A stretch of 56,805 nt of DNA from Phycisphaeraceae bacterium (GCA_029260615.1 JAJDCX010000064.1:1-56805), one strand, 5' to 3'. Counted from the stretch's first letter, positions 1 to 8,874 are shown. The notes: generated by a model not told the origin, from the sequence alone. Numbers and translations: made by a program.

Positions 1-711
1 GCGGGGATCGCCCACGAGGTCCGTAACCCCCTGGCCGCCATCCAGCTCTACACCTCCATGATCACCCAGGACCTCCAGGCGCATGGCGACGATTTCGCAG
101 AGCCGTTGCGTTGTGCCGGCGAAGTCGCCTCGGCGGTCCGCGGGCTCGACGGCATCGTCGGGGACGTCTTGAGCTTTGCCCGTGAGGTCGACCCGCACCC
201 CGCTTCTCTATCGGTGGCGGATGTGTTCGATCGTGTCCTGGCCGCCCACCGCCCCGCGATCCAGGCCGCCGAGGTGACCGTGGCCTCGCCTTATATAGAT
301 GCGCCCCCCCTCACCGTGTTGGCCGACCCCGACATGCTGCACCGGGCGCTGCTAAACCTCGTCCGGAACGCGGTCGACGCGATGAGCCTGGTTTCCCGGC
401 ACCGCTTGCTGACACTAAACGCCCGCGAGGACGACGCCGGGCTTATCCTGACGATCACCGACACCGGACCGGGGATTGACCACGACACCGTCGACCGCCT
501 GTTCAACCCGTTCTTCACCACCCGAGCCACCGGCACGGGACTGGGCCTCGCCATCGTCCACCGGATCGTCGATGCCCACGGCGGCACGGTCAGCGTCACG
601 GACAACCCCGACGCGGATCACGGCGCAGCCTTTGAACTCTGCCTGCCTGCCAGCCAGATATCCCCCGTTGATTCAGCAGATGAAACCGTATTCGCCGGAG
701 TTTGTGTATGA
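1..711 (+). CDS. Sensor histidine kinase, C-terminal part (FlrB/FleS-like), 5' truncated
   Basis: The window opens inside this gene; 236 residues remain. The H-box (HEVRNP, phospho-accepting His at visible residue 5) is followed by a HATPase domain with N-box (LVRNAVDA, about 116-127), G1 (DTGPGI, 154-159), FFTT and G2 (GTGLGLA, 178-184). Catalytic and dimerisation parts are intact; the sensing region lies outside the window. Its TGA overlaps the ATG of the next gene (ATGA), so the two are translationally coupled. Since that gene is a sigma-54 activator upstream of flgB, this is probably the kinase of a flagellar two-component pair. The assignment to flagellar control comes from context; the kinase family is certain. 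Confidence 0.93.
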   Translation, partial: AGIAHEVRNPLAAIQLYTSMITQDLQAHGDDFAEPLRCAGEVASAVRGLDGIVGDVLSFAREVDPHPASLSVADVFDRVLAAHRPAIQAAEVTVASPYIDAPPLTVLADPDMLHRALLNLVRNAVDAMSLVSRHRLLTLNAREDDAGLILTITDTGPGIDHDTVDRLFNPFFTTRATGTGLGLAIVHRIVDAHGGTVSVTDNPDADHGAAFELCLPASQISPVDSADETVFAGVCV

Positions 712-2162
712 GCGGAAAAATCCTGGTCGTCGATGACAAACAGATGATGCGCGACAGCGTCGGCTCGACACTCCAACGCGCGGGCTACGGCGTGGTCGTC
801 GCATCCGACGGGAACACCGCCCTGAGCATGGTCGCCAAGCACCGGCCCGCCGCCGTGATCACCGACCTGAAGATGCCCGAGATGGACGGCCTGGAACTGC
901 TCGCCCGACTCAGGCAGGCAGACGACCAACTCCCGATCGTGCTGATGACCGCCTTCGGCAGCGTCAACGACGCCGTCTCTGCCATGAAGAAGGGTGCGTT
1001 CGACTTTATCCAAAAACCCTTCGAGGGCGATCAACTCGTCATGGTCATGCGCCGCGCGGTCGAGCACAGCCGACTGCTCCGCGAGAACGCCGCGCTCCGC
1101 ACCGTCACCGCCCCGCAGGGCGACACCCCCGTGCTGGTCGGCAAGAGCCAGGCGATGCGGCACCTCGCCCAGCAGATCCACCAGATCGCCAACTCCCACG
1201 GCACCGTCATGATCTGCGGGGAGTCCGGTACCGGTAAGGAAGTTGTGTCCCGAACCATCCATGCCCACAGCTCAAGGCGCGACAACGTCTTGCTGGCCGT
1301 CAACTGCGCCGCGCTGTCCAGCAGCCTCTTGGAAAGCGAACTGTTCGGGCACGAAAAGGGCGCGTTCACCGGCGCCGATCAGATGCGTAAAGGCCGCTTC
1401 GAGCTGGCCGACGGCGGGACGATCCTGCTCGATGAGATCAGCGAGATCAGCCCCGAACTCCAGGCCAAGCTGCTGCGTGTGCTTCAGGAACAGAGTTTTG
1501 AACGTGTCGGTTCGAGCCAGACCATGCAGGTCGATGTCCGAGTGATCGCCACGACCAACCGCGACCTCGCCGCCGCCGTCGCAGCGGGCGAGTTCCGCCA
1601 GGACCTCTACTACCGGCTTAACGTCCTGCCGATCGTGCTGCCTTCGCTGCGGTTGCGGACCGACGATGTGCCGCTGTTGGCCGAGCACTTCCTCCTGCAG
1701 CTTGCGATGCGCGATGGCCGAGAGCCCAAGCGGTTTGATAACGAATCGGTCGGCCTGATGCAGCAGTACACCTGGCCGGGCAACGTCCGGGAGTTACAGA
1801 ATATCTGCGAGCGCGCCTGCGTCCTCAGCCGTGGGCAGGTGATCAAGGCCGGACTGATCCAGCCCTGGCTGATCGCCCCGGAGCCGACTGTTCTGATCCA
1901 ACCGCCGGGTCAACCCGTGTCCCCGCCATACCGCACAGAACCGCGCACTGCCGAACCTGCCGCCTCACTGGCTCAAGCACCGGCAGCATCCGGCGGGATC
2001 CGCAGCCTCGAAGAAGTCGAACGCGAACAGATCATCCAAACCCTGGGCTACTTCTCCGGCAACCGCATGCGGACCGCCAAGGCCCTGGGCATCGGCGTGC
2101 GGACACTGGGCCTGAAACTCAAGAAGTGGAAGGAGATGAACCTCGTTGCACAGACGATCTGA
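708..2162 (+). CDS. Sigma-54-dependent response regulator, flagellar activator (FlrC/FleR-like)
   Basis: An NtrC-family activator of 484 residues. The receiver domain has acidic DD at 9-10, phospho-acceptor Asp53 (TDLKMPEMDG) and the conserved Lys near 103. The AAA+ domain has Walker A GESGTGKE (about 171-178), the sigma-54 contact loop GAFTGA (about 218-223) and Walker B ILLDEI (about 239-244). A Fis-type helix-turn-helix forms the C terminus. The ATG at 708 is preferred over the TTG at 702 because it overlaps the kinase stop. A sigma-54 promoter and phased dyad sites lie directly downstream, before flgB, which makes this protein the likely activator of the flagellar operon. A link between the chain and specific target genes is inferred. 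Confidence 0.93.
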   Translation: MSGKILVVDDKQMMRDSVGSTLQRAGYGVVVASDGNTALSMVAKHRPAAVITDLKMPEMDGLELLARLRQADDQLPIVLMTAFGSVNDAVSAMKKGAFDFIQKPFEGDQLVMVMRRAVEHSRLLRENAALRTVTAPQGDTPVLVGKSQAMRHLAQQIHQIANSHGTVMICGESGTGKEVVSRTIHAHSSRRDNVLLAVNCAALSSSLLESELFGHEKGAFTGADQMRKGRFELADGGTILLDEISEISPELQAKLLRVLQEQSFERVGSSQTMQVDVRVIATTNRDLAAAVAAGEFRQDLYYRLNVLPIVLPSLRLRTDDVPLLAEHFLLQLAMRDGREPKRFDNESVGLMQQYTWPGNVRELQNICERACVLSRGQVIKAGLIQPWLIAPEPTVLIQPPGQPVSPPYRTEPRTAEPAASLAQAPAASGGIRSLEEVEREQIIQTLGYFSGNRMRTAKALGIGVRTLGLKLKKWKEMNLVAQTI

Positions 2163-2172
2163 ACACAACCAC

Positions 2173-2230
2173 GCGCAACACCCGGCACCGGCAGCGCAAC
2201 TTATGCGCGGTAGCGGCGCAACTGCTGCGC
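2173..2230 (+). promoter_or_regulatory. Phased upstream activator sites for the sigma-54 activator
   Basis: Two imperfect 18-base copies share the dyad GCGCA-N5-TGCGC at 2194-2208 and 2216-2230, centre to centre 22 bp. A third, weaker copy starts with the same GCGCAAC at 2173, 21 bp further upstream. All would face one side of the helix. They sit about 75-130 bp upstream of the sigma-54 promoter, the usual distance for enhancer sites of NtrC-family activators. The pattern is visible in the sequence; binding by the adjacent regulator is inferred. Confidence 0.6.
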
Positions 2231-2292
2231 GGTGTGACCGTTCTGACTCGACCCAATCCCCCATCCGTCATCCTCAACCCACCATCCCGTTC

Positions 2293-2308
2293 TGGCACGT
2301 CGGTTGCC
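2293..2308 (+). promoter_or_regulatory. Sigma-54 promoter of the flgB operon
   Basis: TGGCACG-N4-TTGCC matches the -24/-12 consensus with the invariant GG and GC at 2294-2295 and 2306-2307, spaced by ten bases. Transcription would start near 2318, about 45 bases before flgB. An adjacent sigma-54 activator gene and phased upstream dyads support it. Confidence 0.8.
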
Positions 2309-2363
2309 GGTCGGTTCGGGTAGCGCCCGGCGTACGGGCCGCCTTCACGATGGAGCCCCGGGA

Positions 2364-2804
2364 ATGATCAGCAAGCTATTTACAAACGGCGCGATGCAAT
2401 CCGTCGAGAAGCTGGTCGAGTTCACCGGCGCCCGTCACAAGGTACTGACCAACAACATCGCCAACTTCGAGACCCCGTTCTACCGAGCACGCGACCTCGA
2501 TCCCGCGACGTTCCAGGCCGGTCTACGCGACGCCATCGACGACCGCCGACGGTCCGGGCCCAGCCCGATCGACGGGCCACTGAAGATGCGCGACTCCAGG
2601 CAGGCCCGTTATCAGGATAACGGCTACGCCAGCTTCAACCCCGGCTTCGCGGACGACGGCATCATGTTCCACGACCGCACCAACGCCGACATCGAACGCA
2701 CCATGCAGCACCTGGCGGAAAATACCATGGCCCACAGCGCCGGCCTGGAGATACTCAAGAACGAATTCGACATGCTCAAGATGGCCATCCGCGGAAGGGT
2801 TTGA
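2364..2804 (+). CDS. flgB: Flagellar basal-body rod protein FlgB
   Basis: 146 residues, the usual FlgB length. FlgB forms the proximal rod that joins the MS ring. The N-terminal rod motif (LTNNIANFETP, near residues 28-38) and the helical C terminus ending in LKMAIRGRV are typical. The ATG at 2364 is chosen because the alignment with FlgB begins there; the in-frame TTG at 2304 lies inside the sigma-54 promoter. It is the first structural gene of the long flagellar operon and is followed by flgC across an unusual repeat hairpin. Confidence 0.95.
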   Translation: MISKLFTNGAMQSVEKLVEFTGARHKVLTNNIANFETPFYRARDLDPATFQAGLRDAIDDRRRSGPSPIDGPLKMRDSRQARYQDNGYASFNPGFADDGIMFHDRTNADIERTMQHLAENTMAHSAGLEILKNEFDMLKMAIRGRV

Positions 2805-2811
2805 GTAAGCA

Positions 2812-2888
2812 GTTAGCTGGTAGCCGTTAGCTATTAGCTAGGGAAGAACGATTGACCGCTGTCAGCTAATAGCTAAAGGCTTCTAACC
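2812..2888 (+). repeat. Heptamer-repeat hairpin between flgB and flgC
   Basis: The left arm (2812-2840) is four in-phase 7-mers of the type GTTAGCT/GGTAGCC/GTTAGCT/ATTAGCT. The right arm (2863-2888) is the reverse complement type CAGCTAA/TAGCTAA/AGGCTTC/TAACC. A 13-bp perfect inverted repeat (TTAGCTATTAGCT) forms the core stem around a loop of about 24 bases. The right arm ends at the flgC ATG and contains its likely ribosome site AAAGG (2875-2879). Confidence 0.85.
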
Positions 2889-3290
2889 ATGTTTGGCTCA
2901 TTAGACGTATCGGCCTCGGCACTGGTCGCGCAGCGAACGCGGCTCGAGTCGATCTCCGCGAACATCGCCGGCGCCCAATCAATCGAAGGCCCCGATGGCG
3001 AATACGCGCCTTATCAGCGCCGCATCGCTGTCCTGGCCCAGGGCGACCCGGCCACTGGGAAGGCCGAGGGTGTCCATGTCAAGGAGATCATCCAGCAGCC
3101 GGATTTCCGTATGGTCTTAGAGCCCGGTCATAAGTTCGCTGATGAGAACGGCATGGTTCAATACCCGGACATCAGCCCCGAGGTTGAGATCATCAACGCC
3201 ATGTCGGCCTTCCGGGCATACGAAGCGAATATCACCGCCGCGGAATCAACCAAGGCTATGATGCAAGCGAGCCTGCGGTTACTGGCGTAA
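2889..3290 (+). CDS. flgC: Flagellar basal-body rod protein FlgC
   Basis: 133 residues, matching FlgC, a proximal-rod subunit. The N-terminal rod motif is ISANIAGAQS, and the C-terminal helix carries the family motif AFRAYEANITAAESTK (about 108-123). The ATG directly follows the heptamer-repeat hairpin, whose right arm contains the only plausible ribosome site, so folding of the leader could limit its translation. It sits between flgB and fliE in the standard order. Confidence 0.95.
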   Translation: MFGSLDVSASALVAQRTRLESISANIAGAQSIEGPDGEYAPYQRRIAVLAQGDPATGKAEGVHVKEIIQQPDFRMVLEPGHKFADENGMVQYPDISPEVEIINAMSAFRAYEANITAAESTKAMMQASLRLLA

Positions 3291-3351
3291 GTTTTCAAGG
3301 TAATTCATGAACAGCCGGGGTAACCCGGCTTAGTTGGATGGACAGGACACG

Positions 3352-3681
3352 ATGGCTGACCCCTTAGGACTCATAGGACCGCAAGGCGCTACGCCGATCC
3401 AGCCCGGCACCACCGCGGGCTCCAACGCACGCCGCGCCGACGGGCCCGGGCAGGCCGACGGCCCGAGCTTCAAAGACGCGCTGATGAAGCAGCTCGACCA
3501 GGTCAACCGCCTGCAGCAGGACGCCGAGATCGCGATCGAAGACGTCGTCTCCGGCAAACGTGACGATGTGGATAACGTCCTGATCGCCAAGCAGAAGGCC
3601 GACATCGCCTTCCAGATGTTGCTACAAGTACGGAATCAGATGATGGATGCTTACGATGAGATCAAACAGATCAGGGTGTAG
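3352..3681 (+). CDS. fliE: Flagellar hook-basal body adaptor FliE
   Basis: 109 residues. FliE joins the MS ring to the rod. The C-terminal half, with SFKDALMKQLDQVN and the end motif LLQVRNQMMDAYDEIKQI, is characteristic. The N terminus is Pro/Gly-rich and variable, as usual. The ATG at 3352 (MADPLG) is preferred to the ATG at 3334 because an AGGA lies upstream at normal spacing. The stop codon is followed after a few bases by the second heptamer-repeat hairpin. Confidence 0.92.
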   Translation: MADPLGLIGPQGATPIQPGTTAGSNARRADGPGQADGPSFKDALMKQLDQVNRLQQDAEIAIEDVVSGKRDDVDNVLIAKQKADIAFQMLLQVRNQMMDAYDEIKQIRV

Positions 3682-3690
3682 GAGCAAGCC

Positions 3691-3800
3691 GTTAGCTTTT
3701 AGCCGTTAGCTATTAGCCACGGGTAGAGAATCAGGCGAGGATCGCCTGGATGTGAAGTTACGAGCTAACAGCTAATGGCTATCGGCTAATAGCTAACCGC
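3691..3800 (+). repeat. Heptamer-repeat hairpin between fliE and fliF
   Basis: Left arm 3691-3718 is GTTAGCT/TTTAGCC/GTTAGCT/ATTAGCC; right arm 3762-3800 is GAGCTAA/CAGCTAA/TGGCTAT/CGGCTAA/TAGCTAA plus CCGC. The arms are complementary over about 30 bases with scattered mismatches. The loop carries a second perfect hairpin, CAGGCGA-GGA-TCGCCTG (3732-3748). The same heptamers occur between flgB and flgC. The fliF ribosome site (GGAGG, 3812-3816) lies outside it. Confidence 0.85.
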
Positions 3801-3822
3801 TCACTCGGCATGGAGGCCGGTG

Positions 3823-5442
3823 ATGGAATTTGCGAAAAGGATGTGGTCCCAGATCGGGGCGCAGATGGACGGGGTGCCCCGGCAAACCAAGGCGCTCATC
3901 GCCTCGACGGTGGTGATCCTGGTGTTGGCCGCGGCGCTGTTGTTGTCGATCTACGCCGGGGCCGAGGAAACCGCACCGGTCGGCCTGGCCGGCACGAACT
4001 ACGCCGAGGCGATCGCCCAGCTCAACGCATCCGGGATCGAAGCCAAAGTCGAAGGCGGCATGATCCGTGTCCCCAACGAGAGTCAGCAACAGGCTTATCT
4101 TCTTCTGGCACAGGGCGACCTGCTCGGGGAAAGCCCCGCCAATGCCCTGGACCGGATTTTTGAAAGCGCCTCGCCCTGGGAGACCGACAAGAGCCGGCTG
4201 CAACGATCCAATAACGCCCGCGCCCGTTTCTTAAGCGGGGTATTGGCAAACATCAGCCGGATCAAATCCGCCGACGTCATGGTCGACCCCGGGCAGGACG
4301 GGATCGGCAAACGCCACGTCCCGGCCAGCGCGATGGTGAATATCAAGACCGCCACCGGCGCGGTCGACGCCGAGATGGCCGACGCCGTCGCCGCGCTGGT
4401 TAGCGGCGCGGTCGCCAAACTCGATGCCACCGGCGTCAAGATCGTCGACGCACGCACCGGCCGACGGGTCGAGGTCTCCGACCCATCCAACATGCTCCCG
4501 TCCAGCTCGTTGGAGATGAAGCGGAACATCGAGCAACGCAAGCGTAAAGACATCGAAAGCATCCTCGCCTACATCCCCGGTGTCAGCGTCGGGGTCAATG
4601 TCCTGATGGACTCGGTCGCCGCCCGGCAGGAACGGCGGATGGAGTACGAGAAGGACCAGCCCGTCAAGCGAGAGTCGAACGAGGAGACCCTCAACCGCGA
4701 CATCACCAACGCCGGCGAGCCCGGGCCCCGATCCAACACCGGCCTGTCGATCAACGGCAGCGGGAGTGCCGGCAAAGAACAGACCAGTAACTCTACCGAC
4801 ACCGAGTTCTTTGAGGACAAGCCCATCGTCCTCCAGCAGGAAACCACCCTCACCGGCAACCAGGTCAAGCAGATCAACGTCGCGGTCAACATCCCGCGTA
4901 GCTTCTTTGTCGGGCTATACAAACAGCAGAACCCCGAATCGCAGGACGAGCCGGATGACGCGGCGTTGCTTCCGCTAGTCAGCCCACAACTCACGAAGAT
5001 CGAGCAGAAGGTTGAAGTCATTACGTTCGCCGACGTGCAGGGTACGGTTAAGGTCGATATGGTTCCCGACACGCCGTTGGTGATGGCCGCCGGCGGTGGG
5101 GGCGCGATCGGAGAAATGTTTGAAGGCGGGTGGGCGGGCCCGGCAGGCGTTTCCTTGCTGGCGTTGGCGAGCTTGGGGCTGATGCTTGGGATGGTCCGCA
5201 AGGCAACCCGCCCGGAATCCCTGCCAAGCATCGAAGAGTTGGCGGGTGTCCCCCCGTCACTGCCTTCTGACGAGGAACTGATCGGCGAGGCCGACGAGTC
5301 CGAGGCCACGATGCAAGGTGTTGAACTAGACGAGGAAGATCTTAAGGCCCGCCGGATCGCCGAGCAGATCAGCGACCTGGTCCGCGCCGACCCGGCCGAG
5401 GCCAGCCGGCTGTTAGGCAAGTGGGTATCGACCAACGACTAA
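3823..5442 (+). CDS. fliF: Flagellar MS-ring protein FliF
   Basis: 539 residues. FliF forms the membrane ring on which the basal body is built. Two membrane segments (about 24-45 and 436-458) flank the periplasmic YscJ/FliF ring-building domains. The cytoplasmic C terminus (ending SRLLGKWVSTND) is the FliG-binding segment. The ATG at 3823 follows GGAGG at 3812-3816 by six bases, which decides the start over the GTG just before it. fliG follows after 18 bases, as expected for partners. Confidence 0.96.
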   Translation: MEFAKRMWSQIGAQMDGVPRQTKALIASTVVILVLAAALLLSIYAGAEETAPVGLAGTNYAEAIAQLNASGIEAKVEGGMIRVPNESQQQAYLLLAQGDLLGESPANALDRIFESASPWETDKSRLQRSNNARARFLSGVLANISRIKSADVMVDPGQDGIGKRHVPASAMVNIKTATGAVDAEMADAVAALVSGAVAKLDATGVKIVDARTGRRVEVSDPSNMLPSSSLEMKRNIEQRKRKDIESILAYIPGVSVGVNVLMDSVAARQERRMEYEKDQPVKRESNEETLNRDITNAGEPGPRSNTGLSINGSGSAGKEQTSNSTDTEFFEDKPIVLQQETTLTGNQVKQINVAVNIPRSFFVGLYKQQNPESQDEPDDAALLPLVSPQLTKIEQKVEVITFADVQGTVKVDMVPDTPLVMAAGGGGAIGEMFEGGWAGPAGVSLLALASLGLMLGMVRKATRPESLPSIEELAGVPPSLPSDEELIGEADESEATMQGVELDEEDLKARRIAEQISDLVRADPAEASRLLGKWVSTND

Positions 5443-5460
5443 TCCCCGGTTCTATTCATC

Positions 5461-6501
5461 ATGGTACAGACCCAAAACCCCGAACTAGGCGAACCGATCA
5501 ACGAGATGCCCGGCATCAAGAAGGCGGCCGTGCTGTTGCTCGCGCTGGATCAGGAGGCCGCCTCACTGGTGCTAAGCCGGCTGAACCCCAGGTCGGTCGA
5601 AGAGGTCACTCGCGAGTTGGCCAGCATCAGTCAGGTGCCCCAGGGGACGCGCGATGCGATCCTCAACGAATTTTATGACCTGGCGGTGGCGCAGAACTGG
5701 GCCCGTGAGGGCGGGCTGGACTACGCACGCACCCTGCTGATGAAGAGCTTGGATCCCAAGGATGCCGAGCGCATCATCTCCCAGATCAGCCAGCAGGTCC
5801 GACGCACGCCCTTCGCCTTTCTTCAGAAGGCCGAGTCCCAGAACCTGTTGACCTTTATCCAGGACGAACACCCCCAGACGATCGCGCTGATCGTCAGCCA
5901 CCTGGCGCACCACAAGGCCTCCGAAATCTTAGGTGGACTGCCCGGCCCTAAGCAGATCGAAGTAGTCAAGCGCGTCGCCAACATGGAGCAGACCAACCCC
6001 GAAGTTATCTCCGAGGTCGAGCAGGGCCTGGAAGCCCGACTCGCCAACATGCTCAGCCAGAACTTCGAGAAGATCGGCGGGGTCGAGACCGTCGCCGAGA
6101 TGCTTAACCTTGTGGATCGCACCACCGAGAAGGGCATCATGGAAGGCCTCGAGGCCGAGGACCCCGATTTGGTCGAAGAGATTCGCCGGCTGATGTTCGT
6201 CTTCGAAGACATCAACCTGGTGGACGACAAGGGTATCCAGGCCGTGCTCAAGGAGATCGAGAACGACGAGTTGGCTGTGGCCCTGAAGACCGCCAGCGAA
6301 GACCTCAAGACGAAGATCTTCAAGAATATGTCCGAGCGTGCCGCCACGATGATCGGCGAGGATATGGAATACATGGGCCCGGTGCGGATGAGCGACGTCG
6401 AAACGGCGCAGCAGCGGATCGTGGATGTCGTGCGTCGGCTCGAGGACGCTGGAGAAATCATCATCAGCGGCCGAGGCGGTGCCGGCGAAATGGTCGTCTA
6501 A
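5461..6501 (+). CDS. fliG: Flagellar motor switch protein FliG
   Basis: 346 residues, full length. FliG couples the rotor to the MotA stator. The EHPQT motif at 136-140 of the middle domain, the N-terminal FliF-binding domain and the charged C-terminal torque helix region (KTASEDLKTKIFKNMSERAA) are all present. It lies directly after fliF. Its usual partner fliM is not encoded in the window, while fliN is. Confidence 0.97.
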   Translation: MVQTQNPELGEPINEMPGIKKAAVLLLALDQEAASLVLSRLNPRSVEEVTRELASISQVPQGTRDAILNEFYDLAVAQNWAREGGLDYARTLLMKSLDPKDAERIISQISQQVRRTPFAFLQKAESQNLLTFIQDEHPQTIALIVSHLAHHKASEILGGLPGPKQIEVVKRVANMEQTNPEVISEVEQGLEARLANMLSQNFEKIGGVETVAEMLNLVDRTTEKGIMEGLEAEDPDLVEEIRRLMFVFEDINLVDDKGIQAVLKEIENDELAVALKTASEDLKTKIFKNMSERAATMIGEDMEYMGPVRMSDVETAQQRIVDVVRRLEDAGEIIISGRGGAGEMVV

Positions 6502-6554
6502 CTTTCCATGCTCTGTGCTAATGGCTACGAGTTAACAGATTAAAGGCTCCAACA

Positions 6555-7388
6555 ATGTCTGTCATCAAAGCAAACAAGACGATCGGGTTCGCCAAGGACG
6601 CGGTGGTGCTGGACCTGGGCGATCTGGGCCGGCAGGCGGCGCGTCTGCGGATGGTCGCCGAAGAAAAGGCAGCCACCATCGTTACCGATGCCGAACTTAA
6701 AGCCAAGGAGTTGATCGCCGGTGCCGAGGAGATTGGTTTTGAACAAGGCAAAATAGCTGGTTACGAACAAGGGCTTGCCGAAGGGCAAGAACAAGGCCGT
6801 CAGGAAGCCTTGGTCGAGTCCCGCGAGCAGTTCGCACAACTCCACGCCGCTTGGTCCGATGTCGCTGGGCAGTGGGACGCCCAGACCAAGGGTATGGCTA
6901 TCGAGGCCCGACAGATCGTCACCGAGTTCGCGATGAAGATGGCTGAACGGCTGGTCCACCGTGTGATTGAGGTCGATCCGACGGTGGTGGTTGACCAGGT
7001 CGCCGGTGCCCTTTCACTGGTGCTTCGGCCGATGGATGTTTCGGTCCGCGTCAGCCCCGCTGATTTGGCGGTGATTTCCGAAGCGCTGCCTCAACTTCTC
7101 GCAGAGTTTGACCACCTGGAACATATTCATCTCGCCGAAGACGTGCAGGTCAGCCCCGGCGGCTGCCTGGTGTCCTACGGCCAGGGACAGATCGACGCCA
7201 CGATCGAGACCCAGATCCGCCGGGTCGTGGACCTGATCCTGCCGGCAGACACGGGTGCCGGGCCCGATCAACCTCTAACCGATCAGTTGGCCCAAGCCCC
7301 CCCCGACATCTTGGATGCGGTCGATGGCCAGCCAGAACTGGGGACAGATCCTGCAAGTGAGTCGGGCCCCGATGGGGATCAAGGGTAG
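6555..7388 (+). CDS. fliH: Flagellar export ATPase regulator FliH
   Basis: 277 residues. FliH holds the export ATPase FliI at the C ring. A Gly-spaced helix (EQGKIAGYEQGLAEGQEQG, about 62-80) shows the GxxxG-type pattern typical of FliH, followed by the V-type-ATPase-E-like C-terminal domain with EVDPTVVVDQV and VSPGGCLV. The C terminus is a low-complexity acidic tail. AAGG at good spacing precedes the ATG. fliI follows after a gap of 55 bases. Confidence 0.88.
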   Translation: MSVIKANKTIGFAKDAVVLDLGDLGRQAARLRMVAEEKAATIVTDAELKAKELIAGAEEIGFEQGKIAGYEQGLAEGQEQGRQEALVESREQFAQLHAAWSDVAGQWDAQTKGMAIEARQIVTEFAMKMAERLVHRVIEVDPTVVVDQVAGALSLVLRPMDVSVRVSPADLAVISEALPQLLAEFDHLEHIHLAEDVQVSPGGCLVSYGQGQIDATIETQIRRVVDLILPADTGAGPDQPLTDQLAQAPPDILDAVDGQPELGTDPASESGPDGDQG

Positions 7389-7413
7389 GGCTCTGACCGG
7401 GCCTGTGTTTTTC

Positions 7414-7429
7414 TGGCACGTCTTTCGCT
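7414..7429 (+). promoter_or_regulatory. Sigma-54-like sequence before fliI (weak)
   Basis: TGGCACG-N4-TCGCT has the invariant GG and GC in correct register (GG-N10-GC) with one mismatch in the -12 box. A transcript would begin at about 7439, only a few bases before the chosen fliI ATG, leaving no room for a ribosome site. It may be chance. Confidence 0.25.
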
Positions 7430-7443
7430 GGATGAGGATGTCA

Positions 7444-8829
7444 ATGAGCCTTCTGACCGACCAGTTACGGATTCTGGATCACGCTGCCCCGCTGGAATTG
7501 CGCGGTACCGTCATTGAAGTGCGCGGTCTTGCGCTTCGTGTGGCCGATCTCCCCGCCCCGATCGGTGCGATGGTGAGTATTCGGGAAAAAAATGCGCATC
7601 AAAGCAAACTCGACGGCGAAGTCGTCGGCTTCGACCGTGAGCAAGCCATTGTCATGCCTCTGGGCCCAACCACGGGGATCCGCCGTGGTGACCGGGTGGT
7701 CGCTGAACATTTTTCTCCCTTCGTCCGGGTCGGTGAATCTTTATTAGGCAGGGTTTTAGACGGGATGGGTCGGCCGATGGATGGTCGAGGTCCGCTGTCT
7801 GACACCCTGATCCGCCCGCTGACGCCGCCCCCGGTCGATCCGCTTGACCGTCCACTGATTAATCAGCCCTTGGCAACCGGGGTCCGTGCCGTCGATGCAC
7901 TGCACTCGATCGGTCGCGGGCAGCGAATCGGTGTCTTTGCCGCGCCCGGCGTGGGCAAATCGACCCTCCTGGGCACGATGGCTAAGCACACCTCCGCAGA
8001 GGTCAGTGTTATCGCTCTGGTCGGCGAACGTGGCAGAGAGGTCCGCGATTTCATTGACAACAACCTGGGCCCCGAAGGACTGGCACGCAGCGTTGTCGTT
8101 TGCGCTACCAGCGACCAGCCGGCACTGCTACGTATCCGGGCCGCTGTCGTCGCCGCCACGGTTGCTGAATATTTCCGTGACGGTGGCCTGGACGTGATGC
8201 TTATCATGGATTCGATCACCCGTTTTTGTCAGGCGCAACGGCAGGTCGGGCTCGCCGCCGGCGAACCTCCCGCGACCAAGGGCTACCCGCCTAGCGTGTT
8301 CTCCATGCTTCCGACACTCCTGGAACGCTCCGGGCGGACCAGCAAGGGATCGATTACCGGCATCTATTCCGTCCTGGTTGAGGGCGACGACATCAACGAG
8401 CCGATCTCCGATGCCTGCCGTGGCATCCTCGACGGGCACATCCAACTATCGCGTGACCTTGCCCAGAAGGGCCACTACCCCGCGATTGATGTCCTCTCCT
8501 CGGTCAGCCGTGTCGCCGACGACGTCACCGGCCCCGAGCAGCAGGCCGCCAAACGCCAGGTCCTAAAGCTGATCCACAGCTACCAACAGGTGGAAGACCT
8601 CCTGAATATCGGCGCGTATGCGCCTGGCTCCAACCCCGACTTCGACCTGGCCATCGCCTGCAAACCGGCGGTCGATCGGCTGTTGCAGCAGGGCAGGCAC
8701 GAAGTCAAAGGCGCAGCCAATTTCGATGCCGCACGTTCGCAACTCCTGGCACTCACACAGCAGACCCAGCAAGCCCAGCAGCAACTAAATCAACGGACAC
8801 GGCAGCCGGTGACACCGGCGGCGCGGTAA
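7444..8829 (+). CDS. fliI: Flagellum-specific ATPase FliI
   Basis: 461 residues. FliI is the ATPase of the flagellar type III export apparatus, related to F1-beta. Walker A is APGVGKST (about 167-174), Walker B VMLIMDS (about 251-257), and the family signature PPSVFSMLPTLLERSGR follows. Several ATGs lie in frame; 7444 is chosen because GAGG (7434-7437) precedes it by six bases and the family N terminus (SLLTDQL) begins here. A longer form from upstream would overlap fliH and add unrelated sequence. Confidence 0.96.
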   Translation: MSLLTDQLRILDHAAPLELRGTVIEVRGLALRVADLPAPIGAMVSIREKNAHQSKLDGEVVGFDREQAIVMPLGPTTGIRRGDRVVAEHFSPFVRVGESLLGRVLDGMGRPMDGRGPLSDTLIRPLTPPPVDPLDRPLINQPLATGVRAVDALHSIGRGQRIGVFAAPGVGKSTLLGTMAKHTSAEVSVIALVGERGREVRDFIDNNLGPEGLARSVVVCATSDQPALLRIRAAVVAATVAEYFRDGGLDVMLIMDSITRFCQAQRQVGLAAGEPPATKGYPPSVFSMLPTLLERSGRTSKGSITGIYSVLVEGDDINEPISDACRGILDGHIQLSRDLAQKGHYPAIDVLSSVSRVADDVTGPEQQAAKRQVLKLIHSYQQVEDLLNIGAYAPGSNPDFDLAIACKPAVDRLLQQGRHEVKGAANFDAARSQLLALTQQTQQAQQQLNQRTRQPVTPAAR

Positions 8830-8874
8830 ACGTTTTCACGGCCCGGCGGAGCCCAGGCCAAGAGAGAAACAGGT

